Shown here: piece by piece, positions 33,884 to 41,481 of the stretch
How positions within the stretch are numbered: position 1 is the stretch's first letter
How the letters are laid out: each line of letters begins with the position of its first letter
Notes under the pieces: model-generated
Databases searched by the model: none
The model's input: only the letters and a program-made list of their open reading frames with translations
What the model was told of the DNA's origin: nothing
Made by a program: the position numbers and the translations under genes
Source: an uncultured Spirochaetaceae bacterium
Lineage (GTDB): Bacteria > Spirochaetota > Spirochaetia > Sphaerochaetales > Sphaerochaetaceae
NCBI GenBank assembly: GCA_944389155.1
Contig: CALXLI010000068.1
Span: forward strand, 1 to 53,586
Direction of reading: 5' to 3'
Length of the DNA stretch: 53,586 nucleotides

Positions 33884-34484
33884 TGTTCTCTCTCTTAAGA
33901 GCCTCCAGCTCTTTTTCTATCTCTTCGTCTTCAAACGAGCCTTTTGCGGAGCGGAAACCTTCAGCTCTCTCGATTTTCCTTTCCATCTCCTCGAATCTGC
34001 GTTCACGGCTTCTTCTCTCGTTCTCCCGTGCTTTCCCTTCAGATTTTGCCTTCTCGTTCTTCTCTATCATCATTCTGAGCTTTTTCTTCGACTCTGCAAG
34101 CTTTTCTTCGAGGCTTTCTATTTCCTTCTTCTCTTTCTCGATTTCAGACTTGAGCCTTTCGGCGCTTTCGCGTGCGCTTATCTTCTCCTTCTCCTTTTCC
34201 CTTCGCTCTGAGATCGCCTCACGGGCTAGGTCATCCTTTCCCTTGCTTACAGCGAGCTTTGCCCTCTCTTCCCATCTTCGCTCTTCATCTTCCGCTTTCT
34301 CCGCTTTCTTCTCAGATGAAAGAAGGGCGGCCATGTCAGAGGCGCATCTGCTCTTTGTCTCGATTACGGCGTCTTCCAGTTCCTGTACCAGCAGACGGAG
34401 CATCTTCTCCGGATCTTCCGCTTTGTCCAGCGCGGCATTTATGTTTGCGTTTATGATGTCTATGAATCTTGAAAATGCGTTCAT
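33870..34484 (-). CDS. pspA: PspA/IM30-family protein (first paralogue)
   Basis: A 204-residue, almost wholly helical, charged protein. The N-terminal amphipathic segment FSRFIDIINANINAALDKAED followed by PEKMLRLLVQELEDAV is the PspA/Vipp1 start, which binds membranes. The rest is a long coiled coil rich in Lys, Glu and Arg, ending in FEDEEIEKELEALKREN. PspA (222 residues in E. coli) assembles into ESCRT-III-like oligomers that patch damaged membranes and inhibits PspF when unstressed. ATG 34484 follows GGCAAGGAGACAAT. It is transcribed from a sigma-54 promoter with a leader of about 12 nt. Confidence 0.9.
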   Translation of the reverse strand: MNAFSRFIDIINANINAALDKAEDPEKMLRLLVQELEDAVIETKSRCASDMAALLSSEKKAEKAEDEERRWEERAKLAVSKGKDDLAREAISERREKEKEKISARESAERLKSEIEKEKKEIESLEEKLAESKKKLRMMIEKNEKAKSEGKARENERRSRERRFEEMERKIERAEGFRSAKGSFEDEEIEKELEALKRENNGQN

Positions 34485-34505
34485 ATTGTCTCCTTGCCTT
34501 TTATA

Positions 34506-34522
34506 TGCACAAAGCGTGCCAA
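34506..34522 (-). promoter_or_regulatory. Sigma-54 promoter of pspA-pspC
   Basis: Minus strand TTGGCACG, CTTT, GTGCA: perfect -24, correct gap, -12 with T-G-C kept. Start about 34496. Two palindromes upstream, ATATTTCC-A-GGAAATAT (34527-34543) and TAATGCCA/TGGTATTA (34552-34571), are candidate PspF sites; the second also overlaps the pspF promoter. Confidence 0.8.
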
Positions 34523-34543
34523 GTCCATATTTCCAGGAAATAT

Positions 34544-34572
34544 TTGGTGAATAATGCCAAGTATGGTATTAT
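34544..34572 (+). promoter_or_regulatory. Leaderless-type promoter of pspF
   Basis: TTGGTG (34544-34549), 17 bases, TATTAT (34567-34572), 6 nt, ATG 34579. The inverted repeat TAATGCCA/TGGTATTA covers its spacer and -10, so PspF could repress itself here, as known in E. coli. Confidence 0.5.
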
Positions 34573-34578
34573 CAACCT

Positions 34579-35553
34579 ATGTCCAGGATGCTTTACAGGG
34601 AAGGAATAGGGGAAAGCGAGGTCTATCTTGATTTCCAGCATCGCGTAGCGCAGGCTGCCAAGGTCGATAGGCCTGTCATATTCGTAGGTGAGAGGGGAAC
34701 GGGCAAGGAACTTGCAGCGAGACGCCTGCACTTTCTCTCAAAGCGATGGGGAGGGCCTTTGGTGACTGTCAATCTTGCATCCCTTCCGCCATCTCTCATA
34801 GAGTCAGAGCTTTTCGGTTACGAGAAGGGGGCATTTACCGGTGCTGGAAAGGAGCGCAAGGGCAGATTCGAGGAAGCCTCTGGAGGGACGTTGTTCCTTG
34901 ATGAGATCCATCTTGTTCCTCTTGAGACACAGGAGAAGATCCTCCGTACAGTCGAGTATGGAACATTTGAACGCATCGGATCATCAGAGACCAGGCATGC
35001 AGATGTGAGGATAGCAGCAGCGACAAATGCGGATCTGCAGCAGCTTGCCCGTGATGGCAGGTTCAAGGAGGATCTTCTGGACAGGCTTTCCTTTGAGGTC
35101 ATATTCGTCCCGCCTCTTCGCATGCGTGGAGATGACATCATGCTGCTCGCTGTCTATTTCGCGTCCAGGATGGCTGAGGAGTGCGGATATGCTGATGTGC
35201 CTTATTTCTCCCCTGAGGCTGAGGCAAGGATAAGGGAGTACAGCTGGCCTGGGAATATAAGGGAGCTGAAGAATACAGTTGAACGGGCTGTGTACAGGGC
35301 TGAAGGAGGCTTGATTGACAATATAGATACAGAACCTTTCAGAAATCCCTTCGAGAGTTGCGCTGAACCTATTGTAAGCGATACTGACTTAAGTGATTAT
35401 CCTTATATACATGAAGAAATTGATCTGAAATATATTAAAAAGGCCCTCAACGATGCCGGCGGCAATCAGAAGAGGGCTGCTGAATTATTGGGCATTACTT
35501 ACGATCAGTTCAGAGGGGTCTATCGGAAGCTGAAGGACCGCATTCTTTCCTGA
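34579..35553 (+). CDS. pspF: PspF-like sigma-54 activator (bacterial enhancer-binding protein)
   Basis: A 324-residue protein, nearly the E. coli PspF length (325). Like PspF it lacks a sensory N-terminal domain and starts at once with the AAA+ core: Walker A GERGTGKELAARRLH, the sigma-54-contacting loop ELFGYEKGAFTGA, Walker B GGTLFLDEIH, and sensor/Arg-finger region RFKEDLLDRLSFEVIFVPPL. A Fis-type helix-turn-helix closes it (NQKRAAELLGITYDQFRGVY). It would remodel sigma-54 RNA polymerase at the -24/-12 promoters of both pspA genes and probably of the small RNAs at 7918-8141. No RBS; the ATG is 6 nt from the -10. Its end overlaps the convergent second pspA by 44 bases. Confidence 0.93.
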   Translation: MSRMLYREGIGESEVYLDFQHRVAQAAKVDRPVIFVGERGTGKELAARRLHFLSKRWGGPLVTVNLASLPPSLIESELFGYEKGAFTGAGKERKGRFEEASGGTLFLDEIHLVPLETQEKILRTVEYGTFERIGSSETRHADVRIAAATNADLQQLARDGRFKEDLLDRLSFEVIFVPPLRMRGDDIMLLAVYFASRMAEECGYADVPYFSPEAEARIREYSWPGNIRELKNTVERAVYRAEGGLIDNIDTEPFRNPFESCAEPIVSDTDLSDYPYIHEEIDLKYIKKALNDAGGNQKRAAELLGITYDQFRGVYRKLKDRILS

Positions 35554-36148
35554 GCCTTTCGAGCTCTGCCTCTATTTCCTCGTTCTCGAATGAATCCGTT
35601 GTGTCATGGCTCTTCAGGTCTTCTTCCCATTTATTGAGCCTTGCTTCCATTTCCTCTATCTTCCTTTCCCATTCATAGGTGCTGCTTTCATCCGCCTTGC
35701 GTCTGGCTCTTGCGCTTTCCGCACGTTCTTTGAGCCCTTCGGCCTTCTCTGAAAGCTCCTTAAGCTTTTCCTCTGTTTTCCTGAGAGTCGCTTCAAGGGA
35801 CGGGATTACAGAAGTGAGCGCTGATAGCTTGTTCTCATCCTCCTTGATCCTCCCTTCGAGGATCCTCTTTTCCTTTATAGCCTCGCGAGCCATATCGTCC
35901 TGGCCCTTTGCCGCGGCTTTCCTCGCTCTTTCCTCCCAGCGGGCATGTGCAGCCTTTTCCTCTTTGATGCGCTCTTCTGTTTCCCTGGCAGCGTCCTTCT
36001 TCTGCTCAATCATCTCCTTTATGTCCCCGATGGTCATCTCCATCTTCTTAAGGGATAGATTTATCATCTTCTTCGGATCTTCCGCCCTGTCCAAGGCTGC
36101 GTTTATGTTCGATGAGACAATGTCCTTGATTCTTGTGAATATACTCAT
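35510..36148 (-). CDS. PspA/IM30-family protein (second paralogue)
   Basis: A 212-residue helical protein closer to classical PspA than the first copy: IFTRIKDIVSSNINAALDRAED and PKKMINLSLKKMEMTIGDIKE at the N-terminus, central coiled coil, and KWEEDLKSHDTTDSFENEEIE near the end. The N-terminal halves of both paralogues share N-I-N-A-A-L-D-(K/R)-A-E-D-P. Having two PspA proteins with separate sigma-54 promoters suggests divided roles, for example membrane repair and PspF inhibition; that is inference. ATG 36148 follows GCAGGAGAAG; the frame reaches 36241 but that part lies upstream of the promoter. Confidence 0.9.
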   Translation of the reverse strand: MSIFTRIKDIVSSNINAALDRAEDPKKMINLSLKKMEMTIGDIKEMIEQKKDAARETEERIKEEKAAHARWEERARKAAAKGQDDMAREAIKEKRILEGRIKEDENKLSALTSVIPSLEATLRKTEEKLKELSEKAEGLKERAESARARRKADESSTYEWERKIEEMEARLNKWEEDLKSHDTTDSFENEEIEAELERLRKECGPSASDRPL

Positions 36149-36170
36149 AGTCTTCTCCTGCTTCCAATAA

Positions 36171-36187
36171 AGCATTTTCCATGCCAA
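36171..36187 (-). promoter_or_regulatory. Sigma-54 promoter of the second pspA
   Basis: Minus strand TTGGCATG, GAAA, ATGCT: one change in the -24 (C to T), correct 4-base gap, -12 with TGC kept. Start about 36161, 13 nt before ATG 36148. Confidence 0.7.
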
Positions 36188-36262
36188 GACAGGAAAAGGC
36201 TCTTCTTTCCATGATAAATGGCATGGATGACCATATTCCAAGGTGAAAAATACCAGATTTTG

Positions 36263-36997
36263 CTACAGTGCTATGACACGAGAGCAGGAAGAGGTATCGA
36301 GGAACAGGTTCCAGTCAGGGTGTGTCTTCAGAAGCGTTGCGGGGACGTCTGGCGTGAGAGGGGTGGCCAAGGTGTTGCGGACAGCTTCTGCTTTCACGCT
36401 GTGCGGGACTGCGCTGACTATATGCTGGCAGGAAAGTATCGCCCTTGGTGTCATTGATATAGCCTCCCGGGGAACATCGTCGATTGATGCAAACCAGCCT
36501 TCCCGGACCTGCTGGGCTCTGCATTTGCTGTCGAGCGTCACGATTCTGTAGATTTCTGATGCATTGAAATCCGCAGGAGGATCGTTGAATGCGATGTGCC
36601 CATTCTCCCCGATTCCGATAACCCCGACGTCTATTGGGGATTTCCTGAATTCCTCAGAGATCTCTTTGATTGTACCTTCCACATCGCCAATGCCGCTGAT
36701 AAGGTGCACGGAGTGAAGGTCCAGCTTTGATATAAAGCGCTTTTTGAGATAACCGCAGAAACTTGCAGGGTGGGTGCTGTCCAGACCGACATACTCGTCA
36801 AGATGGAACATCTCCACCTTTGTCCAGTCTATTTCCTCCATTACAAGGGCAGCGAGCGTCTCGAACTGGCTTTCCCCGGTACTGAGAACTATCCTTGCAT
36901 GTCCTTTTTCGTTTATTGCATTTCCGATGAGCTTTGCTATCTTGTCAGCAGCTCTCTTACCAAGCTCTGCGGCATCATTTGCGATATTTATGTTCAT
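36263..36997 (-). CDS. nagB: Glucosamine-6-phosphate deaminase-like protein
   Basis: A 244-residue protein of the NagB/6-phosphogluconolactonase fold. IVLSTGESQFETLAALV is the phosphate loop, KVEMFHLDEYVGLDSTHPAS carries the catalytic Asp, and DVGVIGIGENGHIAFNDPP the second acid/base pair and His. AISMTPRAILSCQHIV and a truncated C-terminus follow. NagB converts GlcN6P to Fru6P and ammonia in amino-sugar catabolism; fairly short (E. coli 266), so substrate might differ within the family. ATG 36997 is preferred because it follows TACGAT by 6 nt; an in-frame ATG at 37024 is the alternative. Confidence 0.88.
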   Translation of the reverse strand: MNINIANDAAELGKRAADKIAKLIGNAINEKGHARIVLSTGESQFETLAALVMEEIDWTKVEMFHLDEYVGLDSTHPASFCGYLKKRFISKLDLHSVHLISGIGDVEGTIKEISEEFRKSPIDVGVIGIGENGHIAFNDPPADFNASEIYRIVTLDSKCRAQQVREGWFASIDDVPREAISMTPRAILSCQHIVSAVPHSVKAEAVRNTLATPLTPDVPATLLKTHPDWNLFLDTSSCSRVIAL

Positions 36998-37003
36998 GGG
37001 TTC

Positions 37004-37052
37004 ATCGTAGCAGACAAATTCCATTGTTTAAATCATTTCCTATCTGTAGAAT
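37004..37052. promoter_or_regulatory. Overlapping divergent promoters of nagB and rsmI
   Basis: Plus strand for rsmI: TTGTTT (37024-37029), 17 bases, TAGAAT (37047-37052), 6 nt, ATG 37059. Minus strand for nagB: TTTAAA (37032-37027), 17 bases, TACGAT (37009-37004), 6 nt, ATG 36997. The two -35 elements share bases 37027-37029, so the polymerases should compete. Confidence 0.5.
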
Positions 37053-37058
37053 CTCCAT

Positions 37059-37742
37059 ATGGATCTTTACATGGTTGCAACTCCGATAGGAAACCTTGAG
37101 GATATAACATACAGGGCAGTGAGGGTGCTTGGAGAGGTTGATGTCATAGCTTGCGAGGACACGCGCCATACCTCCCAGCTGCTTTCCCGCTATTCAATCC
37201 ATAAGCGGCTTATAGCCTGTCATGCGCACAACGAGGAAGAGAGTGCAAAAGGAATACTGAACCTGCTTGATTCAGGCCTGAGCGTTGCCTATTGCTCTGA
37301 TGCAGGCACTCCAGGTGTTTCAGATCCGGGCGCGCGTCTGGTTGAGTACATAAGGCAGAGCGGACGGCATAGCATCATCCCGATTCCAGGTGCTTCTGCT
37401 TTTGTCTCACTTGTCTCTGTCGCTGGGAATATCGGAAAGGCATTCACGTTTGAGGGCTTCCTTTCCCCAAAGCAGGGGAGGCGGAAGGAAAGGCTGTCGG
37501 AGCTGTTTGCTGCAGGTGATGCCTTTGTTGTCTACGAGTCTCCGTTCCGTGTCCTCAAGACACTTGGAGACATCGCGGAGGTCGGCAGTTCCCGTCTTGT
37601 TGTCGGAAGAGAGCTCACCAAGGCACATGAGGAGATAATCACAGGAAGCGCAGAGGATGTAATTGCCTCTCTTTCTTCCCGTGATGCGATAAAAGGCGAG
37701 TTCGCGATTCTCGTCATACCTGATGAAGATGATAAGCGCTAA
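37059..37742 (+). CDS. rsmI: 16S rRNA 2'-O-ribose C1402 methyltransferase RsmI
   Basis: A 227-residue member of the tetrapyrrole-methylase fold. It has the RsmI signatures LYMVATPIGNLEDITYRAVRV, DVIACEDTRHTSQLLSRYSI, CSDAGTPGVSDPGARLVEYI, IPGASAFVSLVS and TFEGFLSPKQGRRKERL. It methylates the ribose of C1402 in the ribosomal P site. It is shorter than E. coli RsmI (286) and lacks the C-terminal HTH-like domain. The message looks leaderless: TAGAAT, 6 nt, ATG, no RBS. It overlaps the following SpoU methyltransferase gene, forming an RNA-modification pair. Confidence 0.95.
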   Translation: MDLYMVATPIGNLEDITYRAVRVLGEVDVIACEDTRHTSQLLSRYSIHKRLIACHAHNEEESAKGILNLLDSGLSVAYCSDAGTPGVSDPGARLVEYIRQSGRHSIIPIPGASAFVSLVSVAGNIGKAFTFEGFLSPKQGRRKERLSELFAAGDAFVVYESPFRVLKTLGDIAEVGSSRLVVGRELTKAHEEIITGSAEDVIASLSSRDAIKGEFAILVIPDEDDKR

Positions 37743-38484
37743 GAAGATCAGAACGCTCAAGCCACGTGTCCAGCTCAGGCGTTCAGCGGATGCTTTCCAT
37801 GAAGCGGCAGCGGCGGATCCTGGGAAGGATTATCTTGATGAGATCGTGGATATCATAATGTCTTCAGAAATCCTTTCCCCTTCTGATAAGGATAGGATAC
37901 GGTTCTTCTATTCAAAGGGAGACAGCCTTTCATTTGAGGATATCTACTACTTCATACTCTCATCGCTTGGAGATGTTCCTGCAGACTGGGACGCTGTGGA
38001 TGAGACTGGCAATATAGATTGGAGCACACGCTCGATCCTTCCTCACTATCTTTTCCTTGATCATATCCGATCTCCATATAATGTCGGTTCGATATTCCGC
38101 TCTGCAGAGTCATTCCAGGTTTCAGGAATCTACATTGCTCCTGGAAGCGCATCGCCAGAGCACCCAAGGGCAAGGCGTACAAGCAGAGGTACGGTTGACG
38201 GTGTGGACTGGAAGGAGATGGATCTTGCTGATATCCCCAGCAGTATTCCTGTATTCGCGCTGGAAACAGGTGGTGAGGATATAGCGACATTCAGCTTCCC
38301 GGAGCATGGCATATGCATAATCGGGTCGGAAGAGGATGGGATCAGCGCTGAGGCAAGAAAGAGGGCTGACGCATCGTTTGGGATAGTCTCGATACCCCAG
38401 CATGGAGCGAAAGGCTCGCTTAATGTCTCAGCAGCTGCCGCTATCCTTCTATACAAATGGCAGGAAAACGCTACCTTGCGATGA
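37723..38484 (+). CDS. SpoU/TrmH-family RNA 2'-O-methyltransferase
   Basis: A 253-residue protein whose C-terminal 150 residues form the SPOUT methyltransferase knot. Motif 1 is FLDHIRSPYNVGSIFRSAES (Asn and Arg), motif 2 GICIIGSEEDGIS, and motif 3 VSIPQHGAKGSLNVSAAAAI. The N-terminal 100 residues are a poorly conserved acidic region. Which rRNA or tRNA ribose it methylates is not readable. The start could be ATG 37723 or 37729; both lie in the rsmI 3' end, so translation is coupled. It overlaps the convergent CDF gene by 14 bases. Confidence 0.88.
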   Translation: MKMISAKKIRTLKPRVQLRRSADAFHEAAAADPGKDYLDEIVDIIMSSEILSPSDKDRIRFFYSKGDSLSFEDIYYFILSSLGDVPADWDAVDETGNIDWSTRSILPHYLFLDHIRSPYNVGSIFRSAESFQVSGIYIAPGSASPEHPRARRTSRGTVDGVDWKEMDLADIPSSIPVFALETGGEDIATFSFPEHGICIIGSEEDGISAEARKRADASFGIVSIPQHGAKGSLNVSAAAAILLYKWQENATLR

Positions 38485-39397
38485 ATGTTTCCGGGACAGC
38501 GTATTCCATCCAGCTCGAATCAACGCAGAAGACTATGTCCGTATCGCTCCAAGGCCAGGAGGAACGTATAGCCTTGAGCATAGATGAACGCATTGTATCA
38601 GCTTCGCTCAGCGTTATGTCCTCATAGAGCACTATATGGATTGTAGAGTGTATCAGACGGCCACGGCGCGATGAGTATACCATCCAATCCTTGAAGTCGT
38701 ATGTTTCGCCAAAGCTTGAGATTATGTCCTCTATCCTTTCCTTGTCACCCTCCGGCGGGGCTGCATCCAATAGGTCCTTGATAGCCTGCCAGAGCTGTTT
38801 TGAAACCCCTGGAACCAGGAATATGACAAAAAGGATTGTGATTATCGGATCTATATAAAGCATTGCCTCTCTGAATCCGAGATGCTTGAGTATAGTTGCA
38901 AGCAGGAACGATGCAAGCACCGCAACGCTCAGCAGCGTGTCGTTGAGCCAGCTTCTTGCCTCTGTCAGCAGAACAGGTGAATTGAGCTCTTTTCCCTTCC
39001 TGTATAGAAAGACGCATACAATAGAGCATACGAGGACAGAAAACGCTGTGAATGCCAGCACTATGCTTGCCTCAACCTCGTAGCCACCGCCTGCGATGCT
39101 TTTGATTGCGCTTATTCCAAGCGATACATTCATGATGAACAGCGTTATGGTCCTGAGCATGATGTAAAACGGCTCAAATGCTGCATAGCCGAAGTTGAAA
39201 TGCTCATCATCCTTTTTTGAGATAAGCTTCACTACCCAGCCTGACATGAGTATGAATGCGCTCTGTATTAGCGAGTACATGCCATCGAACAGCATAGATG
39301 ATGAGTCTGACTTAAGTGCAAGGGCAACGCCAAGCACACCGAAAAAAAGGCAGATAGCAGTTACTGCCTTGATGTAAGAAAGTTCCTTTCCATGCAT
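38471..39397 (-). CDS. Cation diffusion facilitator (CDF) transporter, atypical metal site
   Basis: A 308-residue membrane protein with six TM helices and a C-terminal CDF cytoplasmic domain (DLLDAAPPEGDKERIEDIIS). TM2 reads SSSMLFDGMYSLIQSAF. In typical CDF proteins the Asp is followed by His or Asp at +3/+4 and Asp at +7; here those are Tyr, Ser and Gln. TM5 reads EARSWLNDTLLS, keeping the Asp but having Ser where His or Asp normally sits. So only two of four usual ligands remain. It may move a different ion or be diverged. A promoter at 39464 precedes it. ATG 39397 best fits the family N-terminus; a TTG at 39445 in frame is the alternative. Confidence 0.85.
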   Translation of the reverse strand: MHGKELSYIKAVTAICLFFGVLGVALALKSDSSSMLFDGMYSLIQSAFILMSGWVVKLISKKDDEHFNFGYAAFEPFYIMLRTITLFIMNVSLGISAIKSIAGGGYEVEASIVLAFTAFSVLVCSIVCVFLYRKGKELNSPVLLTEARSWLNDTLLSVAVLASFLLATILKHLGFREAMLYIDPIITILFVIFLVPGVSKQLWQAIKDLLDAAPPEGDKERIEDIISSFGETYDFKDWMVYSSRRGRLIHSTIHIVLYEDITLSEADTMRSSMLKAIRSSWPWSDTDIVFCVDSSWMEYAVPETFIAR

Positions 39398-39463
39398 AAG
39401 ATCTTCAGTGGCCGAAGCCAAAACCTCCGTGGGCTGTCCTCTCAAGAGGCTGTGCCCATATTT

Positions 39464-39492
39464 AGTGTATCAGAGGTTATATTTGCTTTCAA
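39464..39492 (-). promoter_or_regulatory. Promoter of the CDF gene
   Basis: Minus strand TTGAAA (39492-39487), 17 bases, TACACT (39469-39464), start about 39457, 60 nt before ATG 39397. Here the start codon is not at the leaderless position. Confidence 0.5.
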
Positions 39493-39542
39493 GTGGGGAT
39501 ATTTAGTGTTGTGATAAAATCGGCAACACGATTAGTGGGGCC

Positions 39543-41429
39543 TTAGTTCTTTTCCTGGGAGTATCGCCAGAGATTCCTCAGCCCATCCTCGACCTTCCTG
39601 TTGAACGTTCCAGGAGGGAATGCCGCATGCCTGTCTCTGCTGCCTCTTTTCATTCCTGAGAGTATCTCCATCCCCTCATCAAGCTCGCTTATTGCGTATA
39701 TATGGAAGAGCTTGTCCCTTACCGCATTCTCTACGCTTGAGCTGAGTATGAGCGATGATATGTTCTGCTCTGGGATTATGACGCCCTGGAAGCCTGTAAG
39801 GCCGACGGTGCTGCACGCGTTGAAGAAACCTTCGATCTTCTCGTTTATGCCTCCGACTGGCTGCAGCGCTCCCATCTGGCTTACAGATCCCGTCACAGCT
39901 ACATCCTGCCTTATAGGTATTTCACCGATGGCTGAGAGGAGGGCATACAGCTCTGCAAGCGATGCACTGTCTCCATCTACCTCTGCATAGCTTTGCTCAA
40001 AGCATATTCCAGCATATAGCGATAGAGGGAATGTCTTTGCATAGCGATGCCTCAGATAGCCTTCGAGTATCAGAAGGCCCTTGTCATGGATTCCTCCGGA
40101 AAGCCCAGCCTCATGCTCTATATTCACGATCCCTTCGTTTCCCGGGGCAACTGCCACTGAGATCACTGCAGGGGTGCCGAATGAGGATGTTCCCCTGTCC
40201 ATCACGGCAAGACCATTTACGATTCCTGTCTTCATCCCATCCAGTGATATGACCATATCGCCGCGTTTGATGTCGCTGTTTATCTTCTCTTCTGACAGGG
40301 CTGCGTAGAAATCCCTGTTGTCCAGGGCTTTCTTCACATCGCACCAATCCACCTCGCTTTTCCCGCTGATGATAGCCTCATCATTTGCTTCCTGCAGGAG
40401 ATCTCCTAGAAGAGACAGCTCTGAGGAGAGCTTTGTCCTGTCTTCTGCAATCCATGATGAATGACGCAGGATTTCCGCAAAGGCTGAATCCTTTACAGGG
40501 AGGAAGGGCTCTGCTACGGCTTTGAGGTAGCTTACGGTTCCTTCTATGTTCTCCTTTGTTGCGTTCATCGTTGAATCAAACTCAGGTGCGATGCGGAAGT
40601 ATCTTATGAACTTCCCGTCATTCTCCATCAGCTTGTCATATGTTGATTCATTTCCTATGAGTATGACCTTTGTGTTGATTGGTATAGGGCGGGGCCTGAC
40701 TGAGCCCATCATCTCTCCGATCACCCCTTCTGCAGTCATAGCCCTGTGGGTCATCTCTATGTAGCGGCGAAGAGTCTTCCACAGTTCCTCATCCTCTGCA
40801 ACTTCCTCTGCATTGAGTATGAGAAAGCCTCCTGCGGCCTTCTGATAAGACCCGATATGCACGGAAAGATGCGCTTTCCTGTCTTTGTCCGTGAAGCCGA
40901 AAAGGGATTTGCGCGATGGGTGCGTCTCTATTATCGTGGGACGCTTATGGTCATTGGTCCTGTCAAGGACAATATTCATCCTGTATGCATCATTGTCCTG
41001 GCTATATGGAGGTAGCGATGAGATGAAGGATGTCAGCTTATCATCCTGCCATTTCTCGGAGATTTCCTGTTTTGACATTTCTCCCCGTGAAAGCTTGCAG
41101 AGGTCAGATTGGAACTGCGCGGCCATTCCCTTTCCGAATGTAAGCGCAACGGGATCAGCATCTCCAGGGGAGTAGGCATAAGCTGCATCCATAAGGCTTT
41201 CGGTATTGCTGTCTATCCGTGAGATCTCCTCCAGAACAGCTGTGAGGCGGCCTGAACCATCGTCGCCCGATAGGAATATATTGTATCCTATGCGGTCTGT
41301 ACGAAGGCCAAGCCTCAGAAGACCGATAGCCCTTTCCTGTCCTATTATGTTCGTTCCGGGCTTTACTGAATCGAATGAATATGATGAATATGAAAGCGTA
41401 AGCTCCTCTGAGCTGAGTTCTCTGATCAC
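39543..41429 (-). CDS. Lon-like (AAA_32/S16) protease
   Basis: A 628-residue protein of the YcbZ/LonC-like group. The N-terminal degenerate AAA core has YNIFLSGDDGSGRLTAVLEE, where Arg replaces the Walker A Lys as is usual in this family, and GGFLILNAEEVAEDEELWKT as its Walker B region. The C-terminal Lon protease domain has the catalytic Ser in YAEVDGDSASLAELYALLSA and the Lys in GGINEKIEGFFNAC, so the dyad is intact. It likely degrades unfolded proteins with little or no ATP use. GTG 41429 is chosen: a TTGACA-17-TAAACT promoter ends 6 nt before it, and there is no RBS. A TTG at 41435 is two codons longer. Confidence 0.9.
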   Translation of the reverse strand: MIRELSSEELTLSYSSYSFDSVKPGTNIIGQERAIGLLRLGLRTDRIGYNIFLSGDDGSGRLTAVLEEISRIDSNTESLMDAAYAYSPGDADPVALTFGKGMAAQFQSDLCKLSRGEMSKQEISEKWQDDKLTSFISSLPPYSQDNDAYRMNIVLDRTNDHKRPTIIETHPSRKSLFGFTDKDRKAHLSVHIGSYQKAAGGFLILNAEEVAEDEELWKTLRRYIEMTHRAMTAEGVIGEMMGSVRPRPIPINTKVILIGNESTYDKLMENDGKFIRYFRIAPEFDSTMNATKENIEGTVSYLKAVAEPFLPVKDSAFAEILRHSSWIAEDRTKLSSELSLLGDLLQEANDEAIISGKSEVDWCDVKKALDNRDFYAALSEEKINSDIKRGDMVISLDGMKTGIVNGLAVMDRGTSSFGTPAVISVAVAPGNEGIVNIEHEAGLSGGIHDKGLLILEGYLRHRYAKTFPLSLYAGICFEQSYAEVDGDSASLAELYALLSAIGEIPIRQDVAVTGSVSQMGALQPVGGINEKIEGFFNACSTVGLTGFQGVIIPEQNISSLILSSSVENAVRDKLFHIYAISELDEGMEILSGMKRGSRDRHAAFPPGTFNRKVEDGLRNLWRYSQEKN

Positions 41430-41435
41430 GAGCAA

Positions 41436-41464
41436 AGTTTAGAGAGTGGAATATTTCATGTCAA
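41436..41464 (-). promoter_or_regulatory. Leaderless-type promoter of the Lon-like gene
   Basis: Minus strand: consensus TTGACA (41464-41459), 17 bases, TAAACT (41441-41436), 6 nt, GTG 41429. The clearest case of this arrangement in the window. Confidence 0.7.
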
Positions 41465-41469
41465 CGAAT

Positions 41470-41475
41470 TATACT
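41470..41475 (+). promoter_or_regulatory. -10 element of the Nif3-like gene
   Basis: TATACT (41470-41475), 6 nt, ATG 41482. A weak TGGAAT lies 17 bases upstream (41447-41452). The -35 region overlaps the divergent Lon-like promoter. Confidence 0.5.
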
Positions 41476-41481
41476 CTGTTC

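Noticed and set aside
33883..34554. Long plus-strand open frame opposite the first pspA
   Set aside because: It is a Ser/Phe/Leu-rich shadow of the Glu/Lys-rich coiled-coil codons; no RBS and no motifs. The same holds for 35679-36170 opposite the second pspA.
41200..41400. Missing Walker A Lys (G-x-G-R) in the Lon-like protease as evidence of inactivation
   Set aside because: Arg at that place is usual in the AAA_32 group, and the Ser-Lys protease dyad is intact.
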